In this document: positions 8,488-15,688 of the stretch, piece by piece
How positions within the stretch are numbered: the stretch's first letter is position 1
Layout of the letters: every line of letters starts with the position of its first letter
Virus record (IMG/VR): IMGVR_UViG_3300005253_000643
Span: 1 to 29,778 of that record
Origin: a virus
Strand: one strand, 5' to 3'
Length of the DNA stretch: 29,778 nucleotides
Program-made: the position numbers and the translations under genes
Notes under the pieces: model-generated
Databases searched by the model: none
What the model was told of the DNA's origin: nothing
Seen by the model: the letters and a program-made list of their open reading frames with translations, nothing else

Positions 8488-11400
8488 CTACCTGTCACCT
8501 CCATCCTCGGTATAATTGCTCGTACTATGCAAGGTAACGGATCAGCCTGTGATATAACAAGAGTATCTTCCGTATCAAAGCCACCGTCAAGGGCAACCGT
8601 AATAAGGCCACTAAACAAACCTTCAATCTCGCTGGCATTTTTCCATCTCGGATCATCCCAATCAAAACCATGCAACGACGTATCGGAAGTCCCGAATTTA
8701 GCATTTAACGTATTGTGAAAATTGAAAGATACTTCCGGTATTTTCTTGATACTGCCATGTGTTGTGCCTGTTGGTAAATTGATATCCAATCTCATTGGAA
8801 TCGCCTGCGAAAGATAAGGTATTCCGCCTCTTACGTTTCTTGCGGCAGTTGTAAGTTCTATCTGGCCCCCGATTACCCTTTGTCTTTCCAGCACTTCACC
8901 GTCCGCCAGAATTGCAATAACTTTGTTTTCGAGATGGGCGTACCCCGTAATCGTAGTTCTTAGTTCACCAATTTCGATAACGCCGCTGTCCACAAAAAAC
9001 GCATTTTCCTTCCTGATGTCAAGATGTCTCGATTGGAATTGTTCGATATAAACTTTGTTATCGCCGTCAACAGCCCGTACTATCGAAATCCAAATCTCAT
9101 CCTCTCCCGATGCAGGAATCACTGCAACGGATTGAACCAGACCGTCCATAGGATGTTTCGCCCATGCGATGACATTTTGTTCCCGTTCGTAACTCAATGT
9201 AATCAAGTCCCCGTTCTCAAGAACGCACCATAGCATCGAGTCGGGATTTTTCTGATGCGCCACACAGACTATCCCGGAAAACGTAATGTGTTCGGCAAGC
9301 GCAGTTAAGTCGGGAGCAACGTATTTCTGTTGGTTTTCACTGAACACAAATTCTCTTATTTTCCTGCCAACCGAATCTATGAACAGCAGCACCGAACCAA
9401 CTTCTACTACCTGTATATTAGTACTACCGTAAGCAGTCTGTTTCTTCATGTCCCAGTTTTTCGGAGTCAGGGCTTCGTCTAAAGGTGATTTTATTCTCCA
9501 TTCCAACCCCCCGTCACCGGCGGCAAGAGTACCAAGCGAACCTAACCACTTACCGCGATTAGCAGTTGGAAGAATCAGAGCAAACGAATCTGCATCATTT
9601 ATCCCGGCTTCAAAATCTTCAAATTTCCCCGTCTCACTTAACCAAATATCCTGCTGGTCTGAATTAGTAAATCCATAAACTACCCGCTCTTCGAAAAACG
9701 TGACCGCAGACGGATAACCCCTTTCCCTGGACCATGCTCCTTCCGCCCATCGTTTCGTATCGGTTGTTTGGCTGACTTTGGCAACTACAGTTATTTCGGC
9801 AGTTGTATCGGAAATGATACTGTTTATACGCACAATGCCTGATTGCGTACTCGACGTAGCTGCAAGGTCCGCCTCGACGGTTCCGCTTGTATAAGCAGTT
9901 ACGTTTATTCGATATTGAACATTATCCTCTTCCTCAATTGCGCCAAGTTGAACATTTCTATCTCCTACACCGTCATTTATTACCGATATATATTCCCTGT
10001 ACGGCTCCCAGCCTGCATTATCCTCGTTTCGTTCAACTGCAACGGTAGCGTCCCAGTTTCCATGTGTATTGAAATTGAAATCCCCTTTTATATCGAGCGG
10101 AACGCCAATCACCCCCACGGCAGTTGCGGAACCGCTAACGGAACTGGTGTTTATAGCAAGACTGGCAGCGATTGTTCCGGCTAAATGTACAACAACATTT
10201 ATACGATATTGAAACCCTGTCTCTGTTTCCGTAGCTTGAAATGTCGTCACGCCCGTACTAAGAAAAGTTTTTACACCGGTGCTTGTAACCCAACCGTCAT
10301 CGCTTTTCTGTAACCTTACTGTTCCTATCCATTCTTCTGTGGTAATAGAAAAAATGTAGTCTCCGATGACATCAATTTGCTCCCCTATTAAACCAGTCTC
10401 GGTTCCTTCCAGCCTGCCATTCATTTGCCGATTCACGCGCGGATGGGTAAGTTCGAACAATGCACCTACATGCCCTGGCTGGAATATGCCCGACGACCGG
10501 GTAAGTGTTCCTGCGGTCCCGGCAATAGTCGCGTCCACATTCATTACGACGTCATCATCTTCTGCGATATCGTTTCTTTCGATAAATGGACCTTTATCAA
10601 AAACAATATCCTCCACTATAAAGCTTGTAGTCGTCACCCTTTTCAACTGGGCCTGCGGATGCGAAGGATGCACCATCCACATAACATCCGCACTTTGTAT
10701 AGTCTGGAGTTGATATAACTCTGAGGATTCGTAATCAGTCGCTACTTCAACATGAACCTCTGCATCGCCTAATAGCGGGTCGCCATCAAAATAGAACCTG
10801 GCATATTTCTCGCCAAATTCTATAGGATACGCTATATCAGAAGAAAATATAAACGGCATCATCCTCACTACAGGAAGCGGAGCGAGTATATTGACTTGTT
10901 CTATCGACAAGGCCAGTGCAAAGGTGGAGATTACAACAGTTACGTCCTGTTCTATCGCCACGGAAACAGTACCAAGAGACAGAGATAGAGACAATACTGT
11001 CGGTTCAACAGTAACGTCTATGACAACGGAAGGAGCTTTCAGGGCAAGTGTGAGAGTTTGTACTGTCCCTTCATGTGTTTTGCCTATCGTGATAGTCGGT
11101 GCGTTCAATGTTAATGTCAAAGGCACGGCGGAAGCAAGTATCGTAGGACTGTCGTCAATATCAATAGAAGGAAGCAAGAGACTTAATGACAAAGCGAGTG
11201 CGTCCGGTTCCAGGGTCACAGGAACCTGGACTTGTTTGAAGGCGGCAACAGACATGGCCGAACCATGATTGCCGTTGTAAATACCGTTACCGTAAACGCC
11301 ACCGCCATAAACACCAGTCGTCCAGCTTGTTGCTATTGCACCGGCACTTGCCTGCAAAGTAAATTGGTTACTGTCGGAATATAACCCGTTATCAGTTCTG

Positions 11401-11879
11401 TTTAGATTCGTCCCTGATTGAGCAGTAGGGGCATAATCCTGGTCAGAACCTAATACTCCAACAATAACACCCCCGTCCACGGTAGTAGTAAGAGAAACTG
11501 ACGGGCTGGTTGACGAACCCAGAGAGCCCCCATCAACATCCAAGGCACTTGTAAAGCCAGTATTAACGTTATAGCTTGACACTTGAACGTGAAGAGGGAG
11601 AGATAGCGGATTCTGCACGCTGATTTCAAGCGCAGAGCCCGTGGGAGGCTCTGTCATATACCATAGTTCACAACCCACCTGTGGTATAATGACACGAACA
11701 AAATCAGCAAGAGTTAGTTCTACGCCATCATAGGTTGGAGCAACACCGAACCGATTACCTGCGGGGCCTGTGACTATACCTACAACCAGAAGTGTTGCTC
11801 TGCTTCCACAAGTATAATCACTCGTTAACGGATTCGTAGCCCCAACAAACCGTAAATTGTTATCAAATTTATGTGCCAA
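8484..11879 (-). CDS. adhesin-like N-terminus fused to tail nozzle (gp12-like) protein lacking its own N-terminus
   Basis: Residues 1-338 are a beta-rich region: a sandwich-like part (about 1-215), then five imperfect repeats of the type 'LSLSLLLPSIDI', 'LTLTLNAPTITI', 'LTLALKAPSVVI' (about 220-335). From 339 the protein switches to the podophage nozzle/tail tubular B family: 'RMMPFIFSSDIAYPIEFG', then 'ARFYFDG', 'DVMWMVHPSHPQAQL' (about 398-412), 'YPSAVTFFEERVVYGF' (722-737) and 'DIWLSETGKFEDF' (744-756). Two tandem beta repeats of about 97 aa lie at 491-683. The family normally starts with the sequence now encoded at 13,039-13,221. The start is TTG, directly after an in-frame TGA and 8 bases after an AAGGG motif; no ATG occurs until residue 75. 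Confidence 0.8.
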   Translation of the reverse strand: MAHKFDNNLRFVGATNPLTSDYTCGSRATLLVVGIVTGPAGNRFGVAPTYDGVELTLADFVRVIIPQVGCELWYMTEPPTGSALEISVQNPLSLPLHVQVSSYNVNTGFTSALDVDGGSLGSSTSPSVSLTTTVDGGVIVGVLGSDQDYAPTAQSGTNLNRTDNGLYSDSNQFTLQASAGAIATSWTTGVYGGGVYGNGIYNGNHGSAMSVAAFKQVQVPVTLEPDALALSLSLLLPSIDIDDSPTILASAVPLTLTLNAPTITIGKTHEGTVQTLTLALKAPSVVIDVTVEPTVLSLSLSLGTVSVAIEQDVTVVISTFALALSIEQVNILAPLPVVRMMPFIFSSDIAYPIEFGEKYARFYFDGDPLLGDAEVHVEVATDYESSELYQLQTIQSADVMWMVHPSHPQAQLKRVTTTSFIVEDIVFDKGPFIERNDIAEDDDVVMNVDATIAGTAGTLTRSSGIFQPGHVGALFELTHPRVNRQMNGRLEGTETGLIGEQIDVIGDYIFSITTEEWIGTVRLQKSDDGWVTSTGVKTFLSTGVTTFQATETETGFQYRINVVVHLAGTIAASLAINTSSVSGSATAVGVIGVPLDIKGDFNFNTHGNWDATVAVERNEDNAGWEPYREYISVINDGVGDRNVQLGAIEEEDNVQYRINVTAYTSGTVEADLAATSSTQSGIVRINSIISDTTAEITVVAKVSQTTDTKRWAEGAWSRERGYPSAVTFFEERVVYGFTNSDQQDIWLSETGKFEDFEAGINDADSFALILPTANRGKWLGSLGTLAAGDGGLEWRIKSPLDEALTPKNWDMKKQTAYGSTNIQVVEVGSVLLFIDSVGRKIREFVFSENQQKYVAPDLTALAEHITFSGIVCVAHQKNPDSMLWCVLENGDLITLSYEREQNVIAWAKHPMDGLVQSVAVIPASGEDEIWISIVRAVDGDNKVYIEQFQSRHLDIRKENAFFVDSGVIEIGELRTTITGYAHLENKVIAILADGEVLERQRVIGGQIELTTAARNVRGGIPYLSQAIPMRLDINLPTGTTHGSIKKIPEVSFNFHNTLNAKFGTSDTSLHGFDWDDPRWKNASEIEGLFSGLITVALDGGFDTEDTLVISQADPLPCIVRAIIPRMEVTGR

Positions 11880-11919
11880 TCAGATACCCTTGTTTTAGTC
11901 CGGAGTTGCATTTAGCAAC

Positions 11920-12465
11920 CTATGCTTTTATGTACGAAAGCACCTTGAATGTAAATTGGGGCGTAGTGTCATTGCAAGCCATCTTGAATTTGCCTGCGGA
12001 ATTAACTGTAAGAGTTAAGAGCGTGCCCGGGGTAGTATTTGAGTTTACGAACCATACTGAAGAACTGGTCATGTCTACACTTCCCACTATAGCTGTAAAA
12101 GATAACGATTCGTCCCCACCTTGAAAAGCCGCGTTCCATACATTATCTCCACCCGTTACTGTAACCCACATTGAAATAAGGGCGGCATTTGACCCAACAA
12201 TACTGCTCATATCAACCAATTCAAAAATGCTGCCGGAACCAACCGCGCCATGAGCAATGCTTGAGCCGGGAAATGCTACAGTTGCTTTAGTATCCACATA
12301 AGCCTTGTCCGCTACCGTCCTGTCACTATCGCCGGATTGTGTTGCAGCTTCCAATACAGCGCCGTCTTTTATTTTACCGTCAGAAGCCAATGATACTTCC
12401 AGATGCGCATTTAACTCAGTACCCCATGTTCCATCGGAACCGCCTGGTGTTGGTCTCGTAGCCAT
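11920..12465 (-). CDS. fibre-like virion protein inside the nozzle cassette, 181 aa
   Basis: The N-terminus 'GGSDGTWGTELNAHLEVSL' (about 8-26) is a motif seen at the start of many phage fibre-like proteins. It is followed by 'DGKIKDGAV' and 'RTVADKAYVDTKA' (about 49-61), the latter typical of fibre proteins with a 'KAYVD' repeat. The remainder (about 70-181) is Ser/Thr/Val-rich with aromatic strands, a probable beta-sandwich. The start follows AGGAG with the shared TAAATCATGGCT context. It ends with TAG, 40 bases before the TTG start of the fused nozzle gene. Probably a small tail-spike or fibre component; the partner is unknown. Confidence 0.65.
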   Translation of the reverse strand: MATRPTPGGSDGTWGTELNAHLEVSLASDGKIKDGAVLEAATQSGDSDRTVADKAYVDTKATVAFPGSSIAHGAVGSGSIFELVDMSSIVGSNAALISMWVTVTGGDNVWNAAFQGGDESLSFTAIVGSVDMTSSSVWFVNSNTTPGTLLTLTVNSAGKFKMACNDTTPQFTFKVLSYIKA

Positions 12466-12475
12466 GATTTATCTC

Positions 12476-12886
12476 CTACCCTGCAAGGGTTATAATGCCA
12501 TCGGCATCCCACTGTATCGTGAACGTACCCGCCACAACTGCCTTTGCACCGCCGAAATCTATAGAAGCAATAAGATTATCGGTTACTGAAGTGTCATATA
12601 TCACAGCATGATACGCCGTGAAAGTTGCGGTTGTCCAATCCCTGTTAGCCGCGTCCCATTTGGTTGTTACTGCTTGCGTAACGGCCTTACTTGCCAGTGT
12701 GTTGCCACCCGTAGTATAACCACTGCCAGACGACAATTCATTAGCAGACACGTCACCTAAAACGTCATTGCCTGCCGTAAAAGTGTGGCTGTTGTCAAGC
12801 AATATCACCTTGATAACGTCCGCTTCTAAATCGACTTCCTTATTCATTAAATTTGCTTTGAATCTGTTGTAAATACCTGAAGCCAT
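12476..12886 (-). CDS. conserved phage virion protein of the 'IYNRFKANLMNKEVDL' type, 136 aa
   Basis: The N-terminus (IYNRFKANLMNKEVDL), 'VIKVILLDNSHTF' (about 24-36), 'NELSSGSGYTTGGNTL' (about 49-64) and 'TAYHAVIYDTSVTDNLIA' (about 90-107) match a small protein found repeatedly in phage structural modules. Its exact function is not established to my knowledge. The usual setting is among head, tail-tip or fibre genes. Here it lies inside the cassette that splits the nozzle gene. The start has an AAAGGA leader followed by TAAATCATGGCT, and the stop is 10 bases before the next start. Confidence 0.65.
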   Translation of the reverse strand: MASGIYNRFKANLMNKEVDLEADVIKVILLDNSHTFTAGNDVLGDVSANELSSGSGYTTGGNTLASKAVTQAVTTKWDAANRDWTTATFTAYHAVIYDTSVTDNLIASIDFGGAKAVVAGTFTIQWDADGIITLAG

Positions 12887-12889
12887 GAT

Positions 12890-13039
12890 TTATCCTTTCT
12901 CGTTTTTTGCTGTAATTTGTAAACACGGAACATGCACTATCACATCTATCCGCCCGTCAGGATGACGAATTTCCTCTGCTGTCGCTTTGATAACGCCATC
13001 CTGTACTTCAACTAATTTATCACCTATTCGTACTTTCAT
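12890..13039 (-). CDS. hypothetical 49-aa protein between nozzle N-fragment and cassette genes
   Basis: The start ATG overlaps the stop of the nozzle N-terminal fragment (TAATG), so translation is probably coupled. The product begins 'MKVRIGDKLVEVQDGVIKA' and continues with 'EIRHPDGRIDVIVHVP'. This is an alternating pattern of short beta strands, with no membrane segment or recognised motif. It ends with TAA, 3 bases before the next ATG. It is the first gene of the inserted cassette. The tight packing at both ends supports it as a real gene; no function can be given. Confidence 0.6.
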   Translation of the reverse strand: MKVRIGDKLVEVQDGVIKATAEEIRHPDGRIDVIVHVPCLQITAKNEKG

Positions 13040-13221
13040 TATGAATCCTTCGCTATTTTTACAAATTTAGTACCCGGTCTTCGTTCGATTACACCGTATA
13101 TTCTCGGAAAGAAGTTCTCCAGTTTACGACACCCGGACTTGAATTTTTCAATATCCGACCGTGCATCGATAAGAGGAGTATACTCCCCGCCGTTCAAGTT
13201 TATTACGGGTATATTTGCCAT
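13039..13221 (-). CDS. detached N-terminal fragment of the tail nozzle protein, 60 aa
   Basis: The whole 60-aa product matches the first 60 residues of the podophage nozzle/tail tubular family: 'NLNGGEYTPLIDARSDIEKF' (about 8-27), 'SGCRKLENFFPRIYGVIERR' (about 29-48) and 'PGTKFVKIAKDS' at the end. In the family the chain continues into R-x-x-P-F-x-F-S, found here only at residue 339 of the 1131-aa protein. The gene starts one base after the upstream stop and ends in a TAATG overlap, so it is placed as an ordinary translated gene. It may reassemble with the larger part in the virion, or be a relic. The similarity is clear; function as a separate chain is inference. Confidence 0.75.
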   Translation of the reverse strand: MANIPVINLNGGEYTPLIDARSDIEKFKSGCRKLENFFPRIYGVIERRPGTKFVKIAKDS

Positions 13222-13584
13222 TTATTTATCGTAAACATTAAGCACTTGACTTTTCTGAGCGGACAATACATCCATCTGGTCGGACAGACTTTCCAATGTA
13301 TCACCATCGCCGCCGATAAGCGTATCTGTAAAGTCCGCACCTTCAATAAGAACAGCATCTACCTCACTTCGGTATTCACCGAAACCAACTTTATTCGTCC
13401 CGTCATCGACTACCACTACATCACCGGCAACCAACGCCGTCGACGGAGTAGCCGTGTAATAACCAGTTACACCTATTTCCGGCAGGCTTTGGTCAGCCGC
13501 ACCTCTTGCACTGCCGTCCGGCTGCAACGCCGTAAATGTCAGGGTCTTACCTGTAAGGAAGCCGAATTTAACTTCGTTAGCCAT
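13222..13584 (-). CDS. conserved virion protein between gp11-like and nozzle genes, 120 aa
   Basis: The ATG at 13,584 is chosen over the GTG one codon upstream because it overlaps the upstream TGA (TGATG) and lies 7 bases after AGGAAG. The product begins '[17 protein letters not shown]' and contains '[20 protein letters not shown]' (about 36-55), an Ig-like or baseplate-upper-protein-like beta pattern common in phages. The last 30 residues ('[16 protein letters not shown]') form a short helix. It sits between the tail adaptor and the nozzle fragment, so a tail or fibre-attachment role is likely. The family's function is not known to me. Confidence 0.65.
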   Translation of the reverse strand: MANEVKFGFLTGKTLTFTALQPDGSARGAADQSLPEIGVTGYYTATPSTALVAGDVVVVDDGTNKVGFGEYRSEVDAVLIEGADFTDTLIGGDGDTLESLSDQMDVLSAQKSQVLNVYDK

Positions 13585-14216
13585 CACGCACTTCCTAAAC
13601 GAGAGTCAATCCTGCCGCCGCGAGTAACTCTTACATCGGTCCACGTAAACTGGTCGGCTCGACCCTTACCCCTTGTCTCTTGCCTGTCTAATACACGAAC
13701 TGAGGGCATAAGCAATTTCAAATCATCTTTAAGACTTTCTCTTATTTTTGGTGTTGCACCGGCAAGGGATGTAAGTTTCAATGCCAACTGCAAAACAAGC
13801 ACTTCAATAAATAACGGATCAAATTCGCTAACATCAGTGACTTTTTTAGTGTACCGAAGGTCTACAGATGAATCGTTAGTAAGAAACGTTAATCCTTCAA
13901 TCGCATAGGAATGTCGCGTGTTATCAACTAAAGTATTATCATAAACAGACCTGAATGCAAGAAAATCCGTCGGCAACGTAAAAGCATTGCCCCATTCAAA
14001 ATCAGGGTCGGTAGTTGCTGTTAATTGCGATCTTGCCGCAGCGAACCGCCAGAAATGAGAACGCTCTAAAGCGTCTCTTGTCTGCTCGTAATGCAATCTG
14101 CACTGGACGCCTTCTACTGAATTGTCAGTTTCTACATTACCTATCTTATTAGCACCCAGTTTGGCAAGGCTCATCTTGCAAATAGATGTTTCTGATAATG
14201 TCTCAGATAGTGCCAT
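13584..14216 (-). CDS. tail adaptor (T7 gp11-like tail tubular protein A), 210 aa
   Basis: The protein shows the gp11/adaptor pattern: '[20 protein letters not shown]' (about 11-30), '[20 protein letters not shown]' (about 38-57), '[14 protein letters not shown]' (about 81-94), and a C-terminal '[20 protein letters not shown]' helix (about 136-155). Proteins of this family form the dodecameric ring between portal and nozzle and complete the head-tail interface. The length of 210 aa is close to that of T7 gp11. The stop overlaps the next start as TGATG. The synteny of portal, capsid, adaptor and nozzle supports the call. Confidence 0.85.
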   Translation of the reverse strand: MALSETLSETSICKMSLAKLGANKIGNVETDNSVEGVQCRLHYEQTRDALERSHFWRFAAARSQLTATTDPDFEWGNAFTLPTDFLAFRSVYDNTLVDNTRHSYAIEGLTFLTNDSSVDLRYTKKVTDVSEFDPLFIEVLVLQLALKLTSLAGATPKIRESLKDDLKLLMPSVRVLDRQETRGKGRADQFTWTDVRVTRGGRIDSRLGSA

Positions 14217-14229
14217 TACGCCTCCTTAA

Positions 14230-14808
14230 TTATACACCGTATCTGCCCCGTGTCACTTCGTAAATGCTTTTCATATCAGCAGCAGACAGAACTCTGTCAA
14301 ATAGCATGACATCACCTATTTTGCCGGTAAACAGGCCCAGGCCTTCTACCCTGCCTATATCGAGGTCGCTTGCAGTTTCGGCAGCTCCAATAGTTAATCC
14401 AACCAAATGCCAGGTATCGTTAGTTACCGCAACTGCCTCAACGCCATCTACATAAATCTTCGACGCCGCAAATCCCGAAGGGTCCACTTCCGCACCATCA
14501 ATCGTGATATAACCAGTTCCGTTAAGATCGATTAGGTAACTGACAAGCGTTACGTTGGGACTCAACATCCATAACCCAATAGTTTTAATCGCGCCGCCTT
14601 GATTGCCCACGTCGATAAAATCATCGGTCCCGTTAAATGAAAAGCCCGGATACGTCGGGGCTATATCAGTTCCTGTGACCGTGCCGGTTGCTCCGCCGAG
14701 ACTGTAATCGAATACTTCACCTGCCGTTGTCAATCCGGCCCAGAGTTTATAGTGAGCAACTAAACCGACAGTATTTACCTGTGGCACTAACAATTCCGGT
14801 TTTATCAT
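14230..14808 (-). CDS. LamG/concanavalin-like virion protein, 192 aa
   Basis: The sequence follows the LamG jelly-roll order: 'GLVAHYKLWAG' (about 15-25), 'YPGFSFNGTDDFIDVGN' (about 53-69), 'KTIGLWML' (about 74-81), 'SKIYVDGVEAVAVTNDTWHL' (about 116-135) and 'TGKIGDVMLFDRVLSAADMK' (about 160-179). The closing 'GxIxDVxxFDRxLSxxDxxxIY' motif is especially typical. Such domains bind glycans or act as decoration domains. The gene overlaps the previous one by 4 bases (ATGA) and precedes the tail adaptor. A second, only distantly similar LamG-like gene lies at the left edge of the window. Confidence 0.8.
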   Translation of the reverse strand: MIKPELLVPQVNTVGLVAHYKLWAGLTTAGEVFDYSLGGATGTVTGTDIAPTYPGFSFNGTDDFIDVGNQGGAIKTIGLWMLSPNVTLVSYLIDLNGTGYITIDGAEVDPSGFAASKIYVDGVEAVAVTNDTWHLVGLTIGAAETASDLDIGRVEGLGLFTGKIGDVMLFDRVLSAADMKSIYEVTRGRYGV

Positions 14809-15179
14809 CGGATGCCCCGAAGAGTTATGACAACGGTTAATGTTTGAGACGAACCACCGGGGTCGGCAGAAGGGTCAACGGCAATCTTCATAATACCACT
14901 TATGGGCTCGTATACGCTGAAAGTATAAGTAGCGCCATCAGCCTTTGCTCCGGAATTAAATATCTCATTGTCGCCGTTATCGTCTATGGTAAGTGTAACG
15001 GTCGGATTACCTGTTACGGAAGAGGCTTTCAATACTATCTTTTGAAGTATCCCATTAATATTAACGGTTTGTGATTGTTCGGCATGTCCGTCACCGGTAG
15101 CCCATATTTGGGTTACTATCCGTTCCCATGCCGGGGCGTCCTGAAATGAAGGCCCTGCTAAGTTTGAGGTAATTGCCAT
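14805..15179 (-). CDS. hypothetical virion protein, 124 aa
   Basis: I do not recognise a family. The protein begins 'MAITSNLAGPSFQDAPAWE' and then becomes a Thr/Val-rich series of beta strands ('TVTLTIDDNGDNEIF', about 70-84; 'TLTVVITLRGIR' at the end), which suggests a compact beta-sandwich such as a decoration or fibre-attachment domain. The start follows AAGGAG at good spacing. The stop overlaps the start of the LamG-like gene by 4 bases, so the two are probably translated together. A structural role is inferred from neighbours and composition. Confidence 0.6.
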   Translation of the reverse strand: MAITSNLAGPSFQDAPAWERIVTQIWATGDGHAEQSQTVNINGILQKIVLKASSVTGNPTVTLTIDDNGDNEIFNSGAKADGATYTFSVYEPISGIMKIAVDPSADPGGSSQTLTVVITLRGIR

Positions 15180-15191
15180 GAACTATCTCCT

Positions 15192-15506
15192 TTAGATAGG
15201 TGCACCAGCCGCAGCGAATACATGCGATTCAGGATATCTCGCCTGGTCGGTAAGCGCAGTTGTCGGTGTTTGAAAGCCAATCCCGGTAGTGTCTTCATTG
15301 GCAGTAGTCAAACCGGGAATGTCCGTTGTACTGTCATACGTTCCGGGGTCAGTTTCCGTTGCTGTAGCGCCGCCTTCGTTTACCCTTGCATATATCCGTG
15401 CCATTTCGTCTATTTCGTCCCAATGGACATCGTTTAGACTGTTGTGCGGATTAACTCTTGCGTATCGCAAGAAACCCCACAAGTGTTCGTTTCCTGTCGC
15501 TGCCAT
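15192..15506 (-). CDS. hypothetical virion-module protein, 104 aa
   Basis: No family was recognised. The first half is helical and aromatic ('EHLWGFLRYARVNPHNSL', about 7-24; 'DEIDEMARIYARVNEGG', about 30-46). The second half is Thr/Gly/Asp-rich and probably extended, including 'TTDIPGLTTANEDTTGIGF'. The start overlaps the upstream stop (TAATG) and follows AAAGGAGC. The gene lies in the run between the capsid genes and the tail adaptor, so it may be a head-completion or fibre component. Confidence that it is a real gene comes from the overlap and ribosome-binding site. Confidence 0.6.
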   Translation of the reverse strand: MAATGNEHLWGFLRYARVNPHNSLNDVHWDEIDEMARIYARVNEGGATATETDPGTYDSTTDIPGLTTANEDTTGIGFQTPTTALTDQARYPESHVFAAAGAPI

Positions 15507-15634
15507 TATTCAGCTCCTTTCGCTTTCGCTTCTCTTGAGTCTTTGTCTAAAGTTCCACCCGATTCGCCAACTGGCCGCTTACCGGTTGCTCGTTCTTCTC
15601 TGGAGATTTCTCTCGTTTCTGTTTTCTTTGCCAT
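15506..15634 (-). CDS. tiny highly charged protein, 42 aa
   Basis: This gene is too short for ordinary ORF cut-offs. The ATG follows AAAGGT with 4-5 bases between, and the stop overlaps the next start (TAATG). The product begins 'MAKKTETREISREERATGKR' and ends 'DSREAKAKGAE'. About half of it is Lys, Arg, Glu or Asp, with no hydrophobic core, so it is probably disordered or helix-forming. It is the first gene after the UUCG-loop terminator that closes the capsid unit. No function can be given. Confidence 0.55.
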   Translation of the reverse strand: MAKKTETREISREERATGKRPVGESGGTLDKDSREAKAKGAE

Positions 15635-15647
15635 TTTAGTACCTTTC

Positions 15648-15680
15648 AAAAAGTAGGCAGAGCGCCGAAGCGCTCCACCT
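15648..15680 (-). terminator. rho-independent terminator with UUCG tetraloop after the capsid genes
   Basis: On the minus strand AGGTGGAGCGC and GCGCTCTGCCT form an 11-bp stem (two G-U pairs) closed by a C(UUCG)G tetraloop. It is followed after two bases by TTTTT. It lies 9 bases after the stop of the capsid-associated gene and directly before the Shine-Dalgarno of the 42-aa gene, so it probably reduces rather than abolishes transcription into the tail genes. Confidence 0.8.
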
Positions 15681-15688
15681 GATTAAAC

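Larger units (their letters stand above)
10868..13038 (-). other. cassette interrupting the nozzle gene
   Basis: The nozzle family reads RRPGT-x-F-V ... (K/D-rich turn) ... R-x-x-P-F-x-(F/Y)-S without a break. Here the first part ends at K-D-S and stops, and R-M-M-P-F resumes about 2.2 kb downstream. Between them are a 49-aa gene, a 136-aa gene, a 181-aa gene and 338 codons fused in frame to the rest of the nozzle. Boundaries are approximate (within a few codons). No homing-endonuclease motif or splice-site architecture was recognised, and the downstream frame stays open through the junction, which favours an insertion plus gene fusion over an intron. Confidence 0.65.

Noticed and set aside
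10868-13041. Group I or II intron, or an intein, in the nozzle gene
   Set aside because: The inserted DNA has several genes with their own leaders, the 338 codons before the junction remain in frame with the nozzle, and no intein or homing motifs were seen. RNA data would be needed to exclude splicing fully.
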